This document shows, piece by piece, positions 1-8,883 of a stretch of DNA of 64,000 bases (position 1 is its first letter; each line of letters opens with the position of its first letter). Source of the DNA: Chitinophaga pinensis (GTDB lineage Bacteria; Bacteroidota; Bacteroidia; Chitinophagales; Chitinophagaceae). The stretch is from positions 48,316 through 112,315 of the forward strand of contig NZ_VOHS01000020.1 of the NCBI RefSeq assembly GCF_007896845.1, in the 5' to 3' direction. The notes below the pieces were generated by a model. The model was not told where the DNA came from and made no database searches. It worked only from the letters and a program-made list of their open reading frames with translations. A program made the translations under genes and the position numbers.

Positions 1-1004
1 GCAGAGCCGATATTACCAACTGTGTATAAGTTGGTAAACCATTTATCTGCGGGAATATCTGCCCCGCCTTTCTCCAACAGATCTGTGATCTGTTTTTTGA
101 AGTGATGAGAGGAATAATGACACACCAGCCAGTCAATAGTCGCAGGTGTGATCTTCTTTTCATCCACCAGTTCAAAGAAGCGTTGAATACCCAGTTTGAC
201 GATGTTATCCACCAGTTGCATATCCTGCTTCAGGTTGACAGCGCCATCTTTATCGGCCGCACTCATACTCTCGTAATCCAGCCAGGTTTTGCTGATGCTG
301 CCATCGGCCTGTTTGTTGGTACCTGTGTACATACAAAGCTCGTACTGGTTTGCGTAAGAGCGAAGATCGATCCATTCAATTTCCAGCGATACTCCTGTAC
401 GGGAAGGAGCAGGTTGTAATAACATAGCGCCTGCACCATCACTCAGCATCCAGCGGAGGAAATCGATATCCGCCGGTAATGCGGCGTCTGTACCAATAAT
501 GGATTGCCCTGCAAAGCGGGAAGCTTTGAACATTCTGCTGGGCAATTCTGCAGCACAGGATACAGCATTACGTGACTGACCTGCCTGTACGTGCATATAA
601 GCATTCTGTATGGCCATGATGCTCGCAGCACAAACGCTTTGATGCGAGGCAAGTGTACAGGTGCCAATGCCACTTTCTCCCTGTACCATACTGGCGAAAC
701 CCGGTACGGGCAGATCACTCTGCGTGGTGGCAGTACTGAGGAAGTCTATATTTTGTTTGCCGGCAGCAGCGCCTTCCAGACAATCATTGATAGCTTTGGC
801 CGCCATTTCATACGCCTGATGAGTGGTTTGCTGCTGAGTATCGAGCGCATAATAACGTGATTTGATACCATTCTTTCTCAGGAAAATATCTTTGGTACGG
901 GATGGCTGGCCGTTAATTTTGCCCAGATAGTCTTCCATCGCTTCATTGGGGATAGATGTATTGGGTAAAAATTTTCCGGTAGCCGTGATAAATACTTTAT
1001 GCAT
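1..1004 (-). CDS. 3-oxoacyl-ACP synthase III family protein (DarB/FabH-like), 3' end outside window
   Basis: The reading frame starts at ATG 1004 and stays open to the window edge, giving 334 codons without a stop. The product is a thiolase-fold ketosynthase that condenses acyl-thioesters by Claisen chemistry. C125, within SVCAAS, fits the acyl-accepting Cys. A VCHYSSHH segment near residue 285 and a GNIGSA motif near the edge fit the His and Asn parts of the triad. The N-terminus (MEDYLGKINGQPS, then NGIKSRYYA) resembles DarB-type enzymes of dialkylresorcinol/flexirubin pigment clusters more than housekeeping FabH. That subfamily call comes from memory of the family, not a search. The gene lies downstream of a terminator-like hairpin and a truncated glycosyltransferase on the same strand. 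Confidence 0.8.
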   Translation of the reverse strand, partial: MHKVFITATGKFLPNTSIPNEAMEDYLGKINGQPSRTKDIFLRKNGIKSRYYALDTQQQTTHQAYEMAAKAINDCLEGAAAGKQNIDFLSTATTQSDLPVPGFASMVQGESGIGTCTLASHQSVCAASIMAIQNAYMHVQAGQSRNAVSCAAELPSRMFKASRFAGQSIIGTDAALPADIDFLRWMLSDGAGAMLLQPAPSRTGVSLEIEWIDLRSYANQYELCMYTGTNKQADGSISKTWLDYESMSAADKDGAVNLKQDMQLVDNIVKLGIQRFFELVDEKKITPATIDWLVCHYSSHHFKKQITDLLEKGGADIPADKWFTNLYTVGNIGS

Positions 1005-1043
1005 GCAACTACTTTTACTAAATATGGGTATTGTCCTGTTAAC

Positions 1044-1076
1044 AAAAAAAGCTCTGTTCCATTGCTGAAACAGAGC
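1044..1076 (-). terminator. Rho-independent terminator
   Basis: A perfect 8-bp stem is formed by 1051-1058 and 1069-1076 around a 10-nt loop. Read on the minus strand it is followed by a run of seven T (1044-1050). It lies between the glycosyltransferase remnant and the ketosynthase, so it would end transcription from the remnant and separate the two genes. Confidence 0.7.
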
Positions 1077-1115
1077 AGAAATATAGATAAAATCTTATAA
1101 AACGGAGGTCTCCGC

Positions 1116-1823
1116 CTATATTTTTAGCAATTCTGCAACATACCCGGCATTTACCATAAGCGGATCATCCGCCTGTAAAACCCGGTCAGCATGCAGAGCG
1201 ATGCTGTCGGAAAAGTTGTTCCCTTTCTGCTGAATGCCGTATCGGCTGCATATATCCCTGTACACACGGAAAGGTTTATTGAATAGTATCTTGTCCGCTA
1301 TAAATGAGGCAAGCGTCAATTGTACTGCACTTAGCCACTTGTGTATAATATTGGTGGCCCGTATTTCCTTCCCGGCAGAGGTAGCACCGAAAGTCAGCAC
1401 AGGAATATGCAGTTTGTTGCGTACAATCGGACCGGCGCTAAACATACAGTCGGTGATCACCATATCAAATGGAAAAATGTCCCGTATATCACGGATGTCT
1501 TCATAGTATTTCGTGGCAGGAAGTATAAAGTAATGTAACATGTCGAAATTCATACGCGCTGCTTCGTTACTGATGTTTTTCCGTTCGGGTAACATGTCAT
1601 TTATATTCCGGCTATTGATATCATTTGCTCTTTTCAACGGATAATTGTAGATCATTAACTGATGGAACAGTTGCGTATAACATTTCGATGCATACCATCT
1701 TACATCACAGCCTGCGTGTTGCAAGTATTTAGCCAGACCAGTGAGGGGGTGAATATATTTGTCGCCTGATACCGTTGCGAACAATATCTTTCTGCCGGCA
1801 AGTTGTTGTGTACTACTTGTCAT
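1116..1823 (-). pseudogene. Truncated GT1 (MGT-type) glycosyltransferase, N-terminal domain only
   Basis: The 235-residue product begins with a Rossmann-type segment (KILFATVSGDKYIHPLTGLA) and a PFDMVITDCMFSAG segment, as in the acceptor-binding half of UDP-glycosyltransferase-like MGT enzymes. Complete members have about 400-430 residues, with a C-terminal nucleotide-sugar domain carrying a conserved donor-binding motif. That half is absent: the frame stops at 1116 and only 111 nt separate it from the next gene, with no continuation in another frame. It is most likely a non-functional remnant left by a deletion. Its position beside a DarB-like ketosynthase suggests the edge of a lipid or pigment biosynthesis cluster. 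Confidence 0.6.
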
Positions 1824-2046
1824 AAAAATCAGAATGGAGTATGTTGATAAAACCTGAAAAAGTATACCTGAAAAATGGTTATTCCTATGTTAGGATGAAC
1901 AGTGGAAACACGTTGCGAGGTTTCAGCGTAGGTCTGTAAAGTGATACAAATCTAAACGTTTTATTGAAAAAACAATATTAAAATCCGATAGCTGTTAATT
2001 GTCATTATAACACCTTATTTTTATAGGACTTAAAGATCCACGTTCC

Positions 2047-4371
2047 ATGTATAAGATGAAAGACTGGCATATATCGCGCACCATTGCGCTGCTGACAGTG
2101 TTAGTGGTTGGCTGTATGCAGCGGACTGTTGCGCAACTTAACACTGTATCCCGCTATGATGTCAGCTGGAATTCCCAAAGCCTGCATGCGGGTGAATCTA
2201 TGCCCTGTGGAGGTGGGGATATCGGGCTGAATGTATGGGTGGAACAGGGTGATCTGCTGTTTTATATATCCCGTAGCGGAACCTTTGATGAAAACAATGC
2301 CATGTTAAAACAGGGGAGGGTAAGAATAAAATTATCTTCCGGCCCTGTCAGCAGTGATGGATTTGTACAACAACTGAAATTACAGCAGGGCTATGTCAAT
2401 ATCCGTGATGCAAATACCGATATAGATATCTGGGTAGACGTATTTCATCCTGTCATCCATGTGGATGTAAAGCATACAACGCCGGTGAAGGTAACCGCCA
2501 CTTACGAGTCGTGGAGATATCAGGACCACCTGATCACGGATAACCGCGAATGCAGAACAAACTCTTACAAACGTTTACAATCTTTCCCGGTGATCACCTA
2601 TAAAGATGATATCAGTTTCCGGGGTAATGAAGTCTTGTTCTATCATCGTAACCGTGCAGATGTACAGGACATCTTTAACTATACCGTAGATCATGAAGGA
2701 ATGAATGCCGTAAAGGGGGAACTATATGATCCGCTGCGCAATAATACCTTCGGGGGTATCATGCGTGGAGTGCAGATGATAGCGGCGGGTGTGGACTCCG
2801 GTAAATATGCAGATGCAGCTTTTTATGCGTGGTCTTTGCAAAGTAAACAGCCGGTACGCAGGCAACAGCTGATGATAGGGTTGGAAGTTGCACAGGCTGA
2901 AAGTCTGGATACATGGATGCAGGCATTACAACAGACCATGCTGCAGGCAGAAAGGAATGTGCTGGCCGATCGTCGTAAAACAATACAGTGGTGGAAGGAC
3001 TTTTGGGAGAGGAGTTATATTACTATCGATAGTAAAGATAGCGCAGCTGTCACAGCCGGTCGTAATTACCAGTTGTTCCGGTATATGCTGGGATGTAATG
3101 CTTATGGGCAATGGCCTACTAAATTCAATGGGGGCTTATTCACATTTGATCCACGTTATGTAAACGAGGATTTGCATTTTTCGCCTGATTTCCGGTTGTG
3201 GGGTGGTGGTACTATGACGGCGCAGAATCAGCGGCTTGTGTATTACCCCTTTCTCAGGAGCGGCGATTTCGATATGATGAAAGCCCAGTTTGATTTTTAT
3301 CTGCGTACAAAACGGAATGCGGAGTTGCGCAGCGCTACCTACTGGCAACATGCAGGGGCCTGTTTTACGGAGCAGATTGAAAACTTTGGCCTGCCCAATA
3401 TTTTCGAATACGAGCTGAAAAGACCTGCGGGTGCTGATCCCGGCGTAGAATATAATGCATGGCTGGAATATCAGTGGGAGACAGTATTTGAATTTTGTCT
3501 GATGATGCTGGAGGTGAACAGTTACACCGGTGTCAGTCAGCCGGAACATCTTGCATTTATAGAAAGTTGTCTGACTTTCTATGATGAACATTACCGGCAA
3601 CTGGCCAGAAAGAGAGGGGTACGTGAGCTGAATGAGCAGGGACAGTATATTCTTTTCCCCACATCCGCAGCAGAAACTTTCAAGATGGCCTACAACTCCA
3701 CCACTGTGATCGCCGCTTTAAAGGTGATTGTGGAAAGGATGCTGGCATTACCGGAAAACCAGCAGGATACCCTCCGCAGTAAAAAGTTGCTGCAGCTGCA
3801 AGAGAGGATTCCTCCGATTGCGCTGACGGCGTTTGAAGGCCATCAGACGATTGCGCCTGCACAGGTCTGGGAGCGGGTACAAAATTCTGAGGCGCCACAG
3901 TTATACCCTGTTTTCCCGTGGGGAATATACGGAATGGGGAAACCGGGACTGGACATTGCGCGTAATACATGGGAATATGATCCACATGTAGTGAAATACC
4001 GTAGCCATGTTGGCTGGCGTCAGTATAATATTTTTGCTGCCCGTCTGGGCCTTACAGCAGAAGCATCCCATTATACCCAATTGAAATTTGCCGATGGCCC
4101 CCATCGTTTTCCGGCCTTCTGGGGCCCCGGTTTTGACTGGACGCCAGACCACAACTGGGGAGGTTCGGCCATGAGCGGTTTACAGGAAATGCTGTTGCAG
4201 ACCGATGGAAAGAAGATTTATCTGCTACCCGCGTGGCCGGCAACATGGAATGCTGTTTTTAAGCTCCATGCGCCCTATAATACAATTATAGAAGGGCAGG
4301 TGGTCAATGGTAAGGCGACCGTACTAAAAGTGACTCCTGCTTCCCGGAAAGCCGATATCATCATCCTGTAA
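2047..4371 (+). CDS. DUF5703 family six-hairpin glycoside hydrolase-like protein, exported
   Basis: This 774-residue protein opens with an export signal (start at 2047, or M4 at 2056). Both a VVGC lipobox and a TVAQ signal peptidase I site are visible, so it is either a lipoprotein or a soluble periplasmic protein. Residues ~30-330 match the DUF5703 N-terminal beta-domain (MPCGGGDIGLNVWVEQGD, then LLFYISRSGTFDE). The rest is rich in Trp and aromatic residues in the manner of (alpha/alpha)6 glycosidases related to GH95-type enzymes (QWPTKFNGGLFTFD, FWGPGFDWTPDHNWGG). A role in trimming plant or microbial polysaccharide is inferred; the substrate is unknown. The alpha-amylase gene begins 65 nt downstream, so the two may be co-transcribed. 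Confidence 0.75.
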   Translation: MYKMKDWHISRTIALLTVLVVGCMQRTVAQLNTVSRYDVSWNSQSLHAGESMPCGGGDIGLNVWVEQGDLLFYISRSGTFDENNAMLKQGRVRIKLSSGPVSSDGFVQQLKLQQGYVNIRDANTDIDIWVDVFHPVIHVDVKHTTPVKVTATYESWRYQDHLITDNRECRTNSYKRLQSFPVITYKDDISFRGNEVLFYHRNRADVQDIFNYTVDHEGMNAVKGELYDPLRNNTFGGIMRGVQMIAAGVDSGKYADAAFYAWSLQSKQPVRRQQLMIGLEVAQAESLDTWMQALQQTMLQAERNVLADRRKTIQWWKDFWERSYITIDSKDSAAVTAGRNYQLFRYMLGCNAYGQWPTKFNGGLFTFDPRYVNEDLHFSPDFRLWGGGTMTAQNQRLVYYPFLRSGDFDMMKAQFDFYLRTKRNAELRSATYWQHAGACFTEQIENFGLPNIFEYELKRPAGADPGVEYNAWLEYQWETVFEFCLMMLEVNSYTGVSQPEHLAFIESCLTFYDEHYRQLARKRGVRELNEQGQYILFPTSAAETFKMAYNSTTVIAALKVIVERMLALPENQQDTLRSKKLLQLQERIPPIALTAFEGHQTIAPAQVWERVQNSEAPQLYPVFPWGIYGMGKPGLDIARNTWEYDPHVVKYRSHVGWRQYNIFAARLGLTAEASHYTQLKFADGPHRFPAFWGPGFDWTPDHNWGGSAMSGLQEMLLQTDGKKIYLLPAWPATWNAVFKLHAPYNTIIEGQVVNGKATVLKVTPASRKADIIIL

Positions 4372-4436
4372 TTGTGGTGGCATGTGGTTTGTATCAGCAT
4401 CAGCGGTCTTTCCTCAAAAACTACAATAAATTTTAT

Positions 4437-5917
4437 ATGAAAAACGGTACGATGATGCAGTACTTCCACTGGTATACGCCAGAGGATGGAAGTTTATGGA
4501 ATACAGTGAAAAAAGAAGCGTCTAAACTGGCTGCCATGGGTATCAATGCCATCTGGCTGCCACCTGCCTATAAAGGTGCAGATGGTACCAGCAGCCGTGG
4601 ATATGATGTGTACGACCTGTATGATCTGGGGGAATTTGATCAGAAAGGGACAGTTCGTACCCGTTATGGTACCCGTGAGGAGTTTGAAGCTGCTGTTAAA
4701 GCTATTCACGAGAGCGGTATGCAGGTTTACGTAGATGTGGTAGCCAATCACCTGATGGGTGGAGACGAAACAGAGAAAATAACAGTACGTAAGGTTGACT
4801 CCGAAAACAGGAACGAGTTTATTTCTGAACCAATGGAAGTAGAAGCTTATACCCGTTTTACTTTTCCGGGGCGTAAAGGCGCTCACTCTGATTTTGTCTG
4901 GGATCACCAGTGCTTCACCGGCATTGATCATATCAGTAACAGCGACGAAGAAGGCATCTTCACGATACAGAATGAATATGGTGAAGGATGGGAAGAAGTG
5001 ATAGACACGGAAAAAGGCAACTATGACTATCTGATGGGGGCTGACATAGAATTCCGTAATCCTGCTGTCAGGGAAGAATTCAGAAGATGGGGAGAGTGGT
5101 ATTACAATGCTGTTAAATTCGACGGTTTCCGGCTGGATGCAGTGAAACATATTACTCCTTCTTTCTTTAACGAATGGCTGGATCAGATGCGTGAATACAC
5201 CGGCAGGGAGTTGTTTGCAGTAGGAGAATACTGGGCGCCCGGTCAGCTGGACCTGTTGTTAAAGTATATCGAAGCTACGGAAGGTAAGATGTCTTTATTC
5301 GATGCTTCCCTTCATCATAATTTCTTTGACGCTTCTTTGAAGGGGAAAGATTATGATATGAGGACCATATTTGACGGTTCACTGGTGCAGGCTAAGCCTT
5401 TTCTGGCAGTCACAGTAATCGGCAATCATGATACCCAGCCTTTGCAGGCTCTGGAAGCAACAGTGGATTATTGGTTCAAACCGATTGCCTATGCTCTGAT
5501 CCTCTTGCGCGAGCATGGCTATCCCTGTGTTTCTATCCTGATCTGTATGGTGCAAAATATACAGATAAGAACAAGGAAGGTGAGGATACAGAGATAGAAC
5601 TGGTGCCGGTGGAAGGGCTGGAATTATTGATTCCTGCCAGAGATCAGCACGCATATGGTGTACAACGCGATTATTTTGATCACGCCAACTGTATTGGCTG
5701 GACACGTGAAGGAGATGATGCGCATACCGGTTGTGCGGTAGTGATCTCTAACGGAGAGGAAGGCAATAAGCATATGGAGATCGGAAAACGTTATGCCGGA
5801 AAGCGGTTTAAAGATATACTCGGCAAACGGGAGGAGGAGATTGAGGTAGATGAAGAAGGATGGGCTGATTTTCTTTGTGCCGCAGGCTCCGTGTCTGTGT
5901 GGACATTAGCTGAATAA
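4437..5917 (+). pseudogene. GH13 alpha-amylase (cytoplasmic AmyA type), split by a -1 frameshift
   Basis: Reading from ATG 4437 (MKNGTMMQYFHWYTPEDGSLW), with no signal peptide, gives a GH13_5-type alpha-amylase of about 490 residues that would hydrolyse internal alpha-1,4-glucan bonds in the cytoplasm. The nucleophile motif (FDGFRLDAVKH), the acid/base motif (LFAVGEYW) and the GNHDTQ motif with the third acid are all present. Near 5530-5532 the frame shifts: REHGYPCV runs into non-homologous residues and stops at 5597, while the family-like continuation FYPDLYGAKYTDKN is in the next frame and ends at 5917. Adding one T to the TTT run joins the halves exactly. It is either a recent inactivation or a base-calling error. 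The C-terminal half carries the usual domain C. Confidence 0.8.
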
Positions 5918-6024
5918 TGTGTTTCTGCCCGTATTTTGATGGCATTTCTCCTTTTATCCTAAAATAACAGAAGGAGAAGTGGTGATATATTATATTTACG
6001 GCAGAACCATTTATCAATCAGTTT

Positions 6025-7536
6025 ATGATCAGCAAAATCTTACTGCCCCTGCTGCTGGCAGGCGCTGTGTTTACACAGGCGACTGCCCAGACTTCTGAGG
6101 CGCAGATGAAACCCTCGCCTTCCCGTTTACTGGCCATTGACTCTGCTGTAGTTACCAGACATGAAGTAACGATCAAAGGACAACGCGTACCTTATACCGC
6201 TGCTGCCGGTAGCATTCCGATCTGGGATGAAGAGGGTAAGCCATTGGCAGGTGTATTTTATACTTACTACGAAAGAGAGGATGTGAAAGATAAATCCGGC
6301 CGTCCGCTGGTGATTTCTTTCAATGGTGGTCCCGGTACCCCATCCGTATGGATGGAGATAGGGTATACCGGTCCGCGTATCCTGAATATAGACGATGAAG
6401 GATATCCTGTACAGCCGTTTGGAATGCGCGATAATCCACAGTCCATTCTCGATATTGCAGATATCGTATACGTAGATCCGGTGAGTACAGGTTATTCCCG
6501 TCCGGTGCATAAAGACGTTCCGGGTAATAAGTTTTATGGGGTGAATGCTGATATAAAGTATCTGGCAGAATGGATCAACACCTTTGTGACCCGTAAAGGC
6601 CGTTGGGCTTCTCCAAAGTTCCTGATTGGTGAAAGCTACGGTACAACCCGTGTATCAGGTCTGGCATTAGAGCTGCAGGATGCACAATGGATGTACCTGA
6701 ATGGGGTGATTCTGGTATCTCCGACGGAACTGGGTATAGACAGGAATGGTCCGCTGGATGCGGCTTTGAAGCTGCCTTATTTCACAGCCACTGCGTGGTA
6801 TCATAAGAAATTGCCGGCCGATCTGCAGCAGAAAGATCTGAATGAAGTGCTGCCGGAAGTAGAGAATTTTACCATCAACGAACTGATTCCTGCACTGTCA
6901 AGAGGTGGTTCACTGGATGAGACGCAGCGTAAAAGTATTGGCGCCAGAGTAGCCCGTTACAGCGGTTTAAAAGAAATTGTGGTACAGGAGAATAATCTGG
7001 ATGTATCCACTAATCTTTTCTGGAAGGAGCTGCTGCGTGATCAGGGATTTACAGTGGGCCGTCTGGATTCCCGTTACAGGGGTATAGACAGACAGACCGG
7101 TGGTACCAGCCCTGATTATAATGCAGAACTGACAGCATGGTTACAGGCGTTTACACCGGCGATCCAGATTTATCTGCGCGATGAACTGAATTATAAAACG
7201 GATCTGAAATATAATATGTTTGGTCCTGTGTTCCCGTGGGATTCAAAGGATAACAAGACCGGCGAGAACCTGCGTCAGGCGATTGCCCAGAATCCATTCC
7301 TGCATCTGCTGGTCCAATCGGGTTATTATGACGGCGCCTGTGATTATTTCAATGCGAAATATAGCATGTGGCAGCTGGATCCGGGTGGCAAACTGAAAGA
7401 CAGACTGAAATGGGAGGGGTATCGCAGTGGCCATATGATGTATCTGCGAAAAGATGATCTGGCTGCGGCAAATGATAATCTCCGCAAATTTATTCTCCAA
7501 TCAATACCGGCTAAAGGACAACCGGCAAAATACTGA
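6025..7536 (+). CDS. S10 family serine carboxypeptidase-like protein, secreted
   Basis: The 503-residue protein has a signal peptide ending in ATAQ near residue 22. The alpha/beta-hydrolase fold shows the oxyanion segment SFNGGPGTPSVW, the nucleophile elbow GESYG (S204), an Asp in SGYYDGACD (D436) and a His in YRSGHMMYL (H470). These are the S10 carboxypeptidase triad in the right order and spacing. It would remove C-terminal residues from peptides in the periplasm or outside the cell. A strong hairpin terminator follows immediately, so it ends its transcription unit. The 107-nt upstream gap has a small hairpin (5946-5953 with 5971-5978) and a TATATTTA stretch close to the Bacteroidota -7 consensus. 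Confidence 0.88.
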   Translation: MISKILLPLLLAGAVFTQATAQTSEAQMKPSPSRLLAIDSAVVTRHEVTIKGQRVPYTAAAGSIPIWDEEGKPLAGVFYTYYEREDVKDKSGRPLVISFNGGPGTPSVWMEIGYTGPRILNIDDEGYPVQPFGMRDNPQSILDIADIVYVDPVSTGYSRPVHKDVPGNKFYGVNADIKYLAEWINTFVTRKGRWASPKFLIGESYGTTRVSGLALELQDAQWMYLNGVILVSPTELGIDRNGPLDAALKLPYFTATAWYHKKLPADLQQKDLNEVLPEVENFTINELIPALSRGGSLDETQRKSIGARVARYSGLKEIVVQENNLDVSTNLFWKELLRDQGFTVGRLDSRYRGIDRQTGGTSPDYNAELTAWLQAFTPAIQIYLRDELNYKTDLKYNMFGPVFPWDSKDNKTGENLRQAIAQNPFLHLLVQSGYYDGACDYFNAKYSMWQLDPGGKLKDRLKWEGYRSGHMMYLRKDDLAAANDNLRKFILQSIPAKGQPAKY

Positions 7537-7542
7537 CAATGT

Positions 7543-7570
7543 GAGGCTCCGTTTCGGAGCCTCCTTTCTT
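7543..7570 (+). terminator. Rho-independent terminator after the S10 peptidase
   Basis: A perfect 9-bp GC-rich stem (7543-7551 with 7555-7563) and a 3-nt loop are followed by a T-rich tract. It starts 6 nt after the stop codon of the carboxypeptidase gene. The Crp-type regulator begins just beyond it, so that gene must have its own promoter here or depend on read-through. Confidence 0.8.
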
Positions 7571-7586
7571 TGGTGTAATATTGTGT

Positions 7587-8156
7587 ATGCAAAGGCTCAT
7601 CACACATATCAGCAAGTTTGTCGAACTGACTGAAGAAGACAAAGAAGCGATTCTTTCCATCATGCAGTATCAGCAGGTAAAAAAGAAAGAACACCTGCTT
7701 CGGCAGGATGCGGTGTGTAATGCGAATTATTTCATTCTGAAGGGCTGTTTCCGCAGGTATTATATTGATGAAAAAGGTAATGAGCAGACCATTCAGTTTG
7801 CTATTGATAACTGGTGGATTACAGACTATGACAGTCTCGAAAGAAGAGCGCCTTCCGAATATTTTATTCAGGCTGTCGAAAGCTCTGAAATAGCAGTACT
7901 GGATAAAAGAGTACAGGAAGACCTGTTTCAACGGGTGCCGGTGATGGAGCGGTATTTCAGACTGGTGCTGCAAAGAGCCTATGCGGCCTCTGTGCAGCGT
8001 ATCCGCTATATTTATGATTTCTCCGGAGAAGAGCGTTATAACCACTTCAGTGACCTTTTCCCCGAATTTCTGCAACGTATTCCCCAATATATGCTGGCTT
8101 CTTATCTGGGTTTTACCCCCGAGTTTCTGAGTAAGATCAGAGCTAAGAAAATCTGA
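7587..8156 (+). CDS. Crp/Fnr family transcriptional regulator
   Basis: ATG at 7587 is preferred over the TTG six bases upstream. The ~189-residue product has the usual length for Bacteroidota Crp-like regulators. It shows a cyclic-nucleotide-binding-like beta-roll (residues ~20-120; HLLRQDAVCNANYFILKGCF, then WITDYDSL) and a C-terminal helical region ending in a helix-turn-helix-like segment (YMLASYLGFTPEFLSKIRAKK). The cyclic-AMP-contacting residues of true Crp are not evident, as is normal for this subgroup, so the ligand is unknown. It is followed 76 nt later by an AhpD-like gene, a pairing that suggests the regulator senses redox or electrophile stress and controls its neighbour (inference). 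Confidence 0.85.
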   Translation: MQRLITHISKFVELTEEDKEAILSIMQYQQVKKKEHLLRQDAVCNANYFILKGCFRRYYIDEKGNEQTIQFAIDNWWITDYDSLERRAPSEYFIQAVESSEIAVLDKRVQEDLFQRVPVMERYFRLVLQRAYAASVQRIRYIYDFSGEERYNHFSDLFPEFLQRIPQYMLASYLGFTPEFLSKIRAKKI

Positions 8157-8232
8157 CGGTTCTTTTCTTGAACTTGATTAACTTTTTCCAGCTGCAGCTG
8201 CTTCAACTTTGTGTCAACAAAAACACAAAATT

Positions 8233-8673
8233 ATGCAAACACGTTTCAATATGCCCGAAGTAGCACCAGAAGGTTACAAAGCATTACTGGCAATGGAAAA
8301 GTATTTACAGACAACGAAGATTGAACCCCTGCACAAAGAACTCATCAAGATAAGGGCTTCTCAGATCAATGGATGTGCTTATTGTATCGATATGCATACG
8401 AAAGATGCCCGTAAATACGGTGAAACGGAGCAGCGTATTTATGCATTGAATGCGTGGAGAGAGACCCCTTTCTTTTCCCGCGAAGAAAGGGCAATTCTGG
8501 CATTGACAGAAGAAGTAACCCTGATCAGTCACCATGTTAGCGAAGCGACCTATAATGAAGCAATAGCCGTATTGGGAGAGCAATTAACTGCTCAGGTAAT
8601 GCTGGCGGCAGTCGCTATTAATTCGTGGAACCGGATTGGTATTGCTACCAACCTGATGCCGGCAAAAAGCTAG
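8233..8673 (+). CDS. Carboxymuconolactone decarboxylase/AhpD-like family protein
   Basis: ATG at 8233 gives a 146-residue all-helical protein; the in-frame TTG at 8209 is a less likely start. The signature segment NGCAYCIDMHTKDARKYG contains the CxxC pair and downstream His of AhpD-type alkylhydroperoxidase-like proteins. In AhpD these residues cycle between dithiol and disulfide to reduce peroxiredoxin partners. Lone members such as this are often annotated only as carboxymuconolactone decarboxylase family, and their substrate is uncertain. It probably belongs with the Crp-type gene just upstream. Confidence 0.88.
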   Translation: MQTRFNMPEVAPEGYKALLAMEKYLQTTKIEPLHKELIKIRASQINGCAYCIDMHTKDARKYGETEQRIYALNAWRETPFFSREERAILALTEEVTLISHHVSEATYNEAIAVLGEQLTAQVMLAAVAINSWNRIGIATNLMPAKS

Positions 8674-8709
8674 TGTTTTCCACTATTTCCGGTTTATTTC
8701 TACCATTAG

Positions 8710-8791
8710 ACCCTTACTGCGCCGGTAGTATGCCGTTATCCGTCCGTTCAGCAAGGAAGGGGTGTCGGTATAGTAGCGACGTAGTAAGGGT
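8710..8791. repeat. Long imperfect inverted repeat between convergent genes
   Basis: Two 26-nt arms (8710-8735 and 8766-8791) pair with about three mismatches and two G-T wobbles around a 30-nt loop. The outer 9 bp (8710-8718 with 8783-8791) are perfect. It lies between the convergent AhpD-like gene and the S9 peptidase gene. It could be a bidirectional terminator without a clear T-run, a structured RNA or a small MITE-like element. No target-site duplication is visible at its edges. Confidence 0.6.
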
Positions 8792-8883
8792 ATGAAGCGA
8801 AAAAAAAGCGCACAATGGGACACAATCGGACGATACCCGCCCCGGGCAATGTCAGTTACATAGATAGGAAAAGCGTCAGCTGT

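Noticed and set aside
5530..5532. Programmed ribosomal frameshift in the amylase gene
   Set aside because: There is no slippery heptamer, pseudoknot or family precedent, and other run-shortening lesions occur in this sequence, so error or mutation is simpler.
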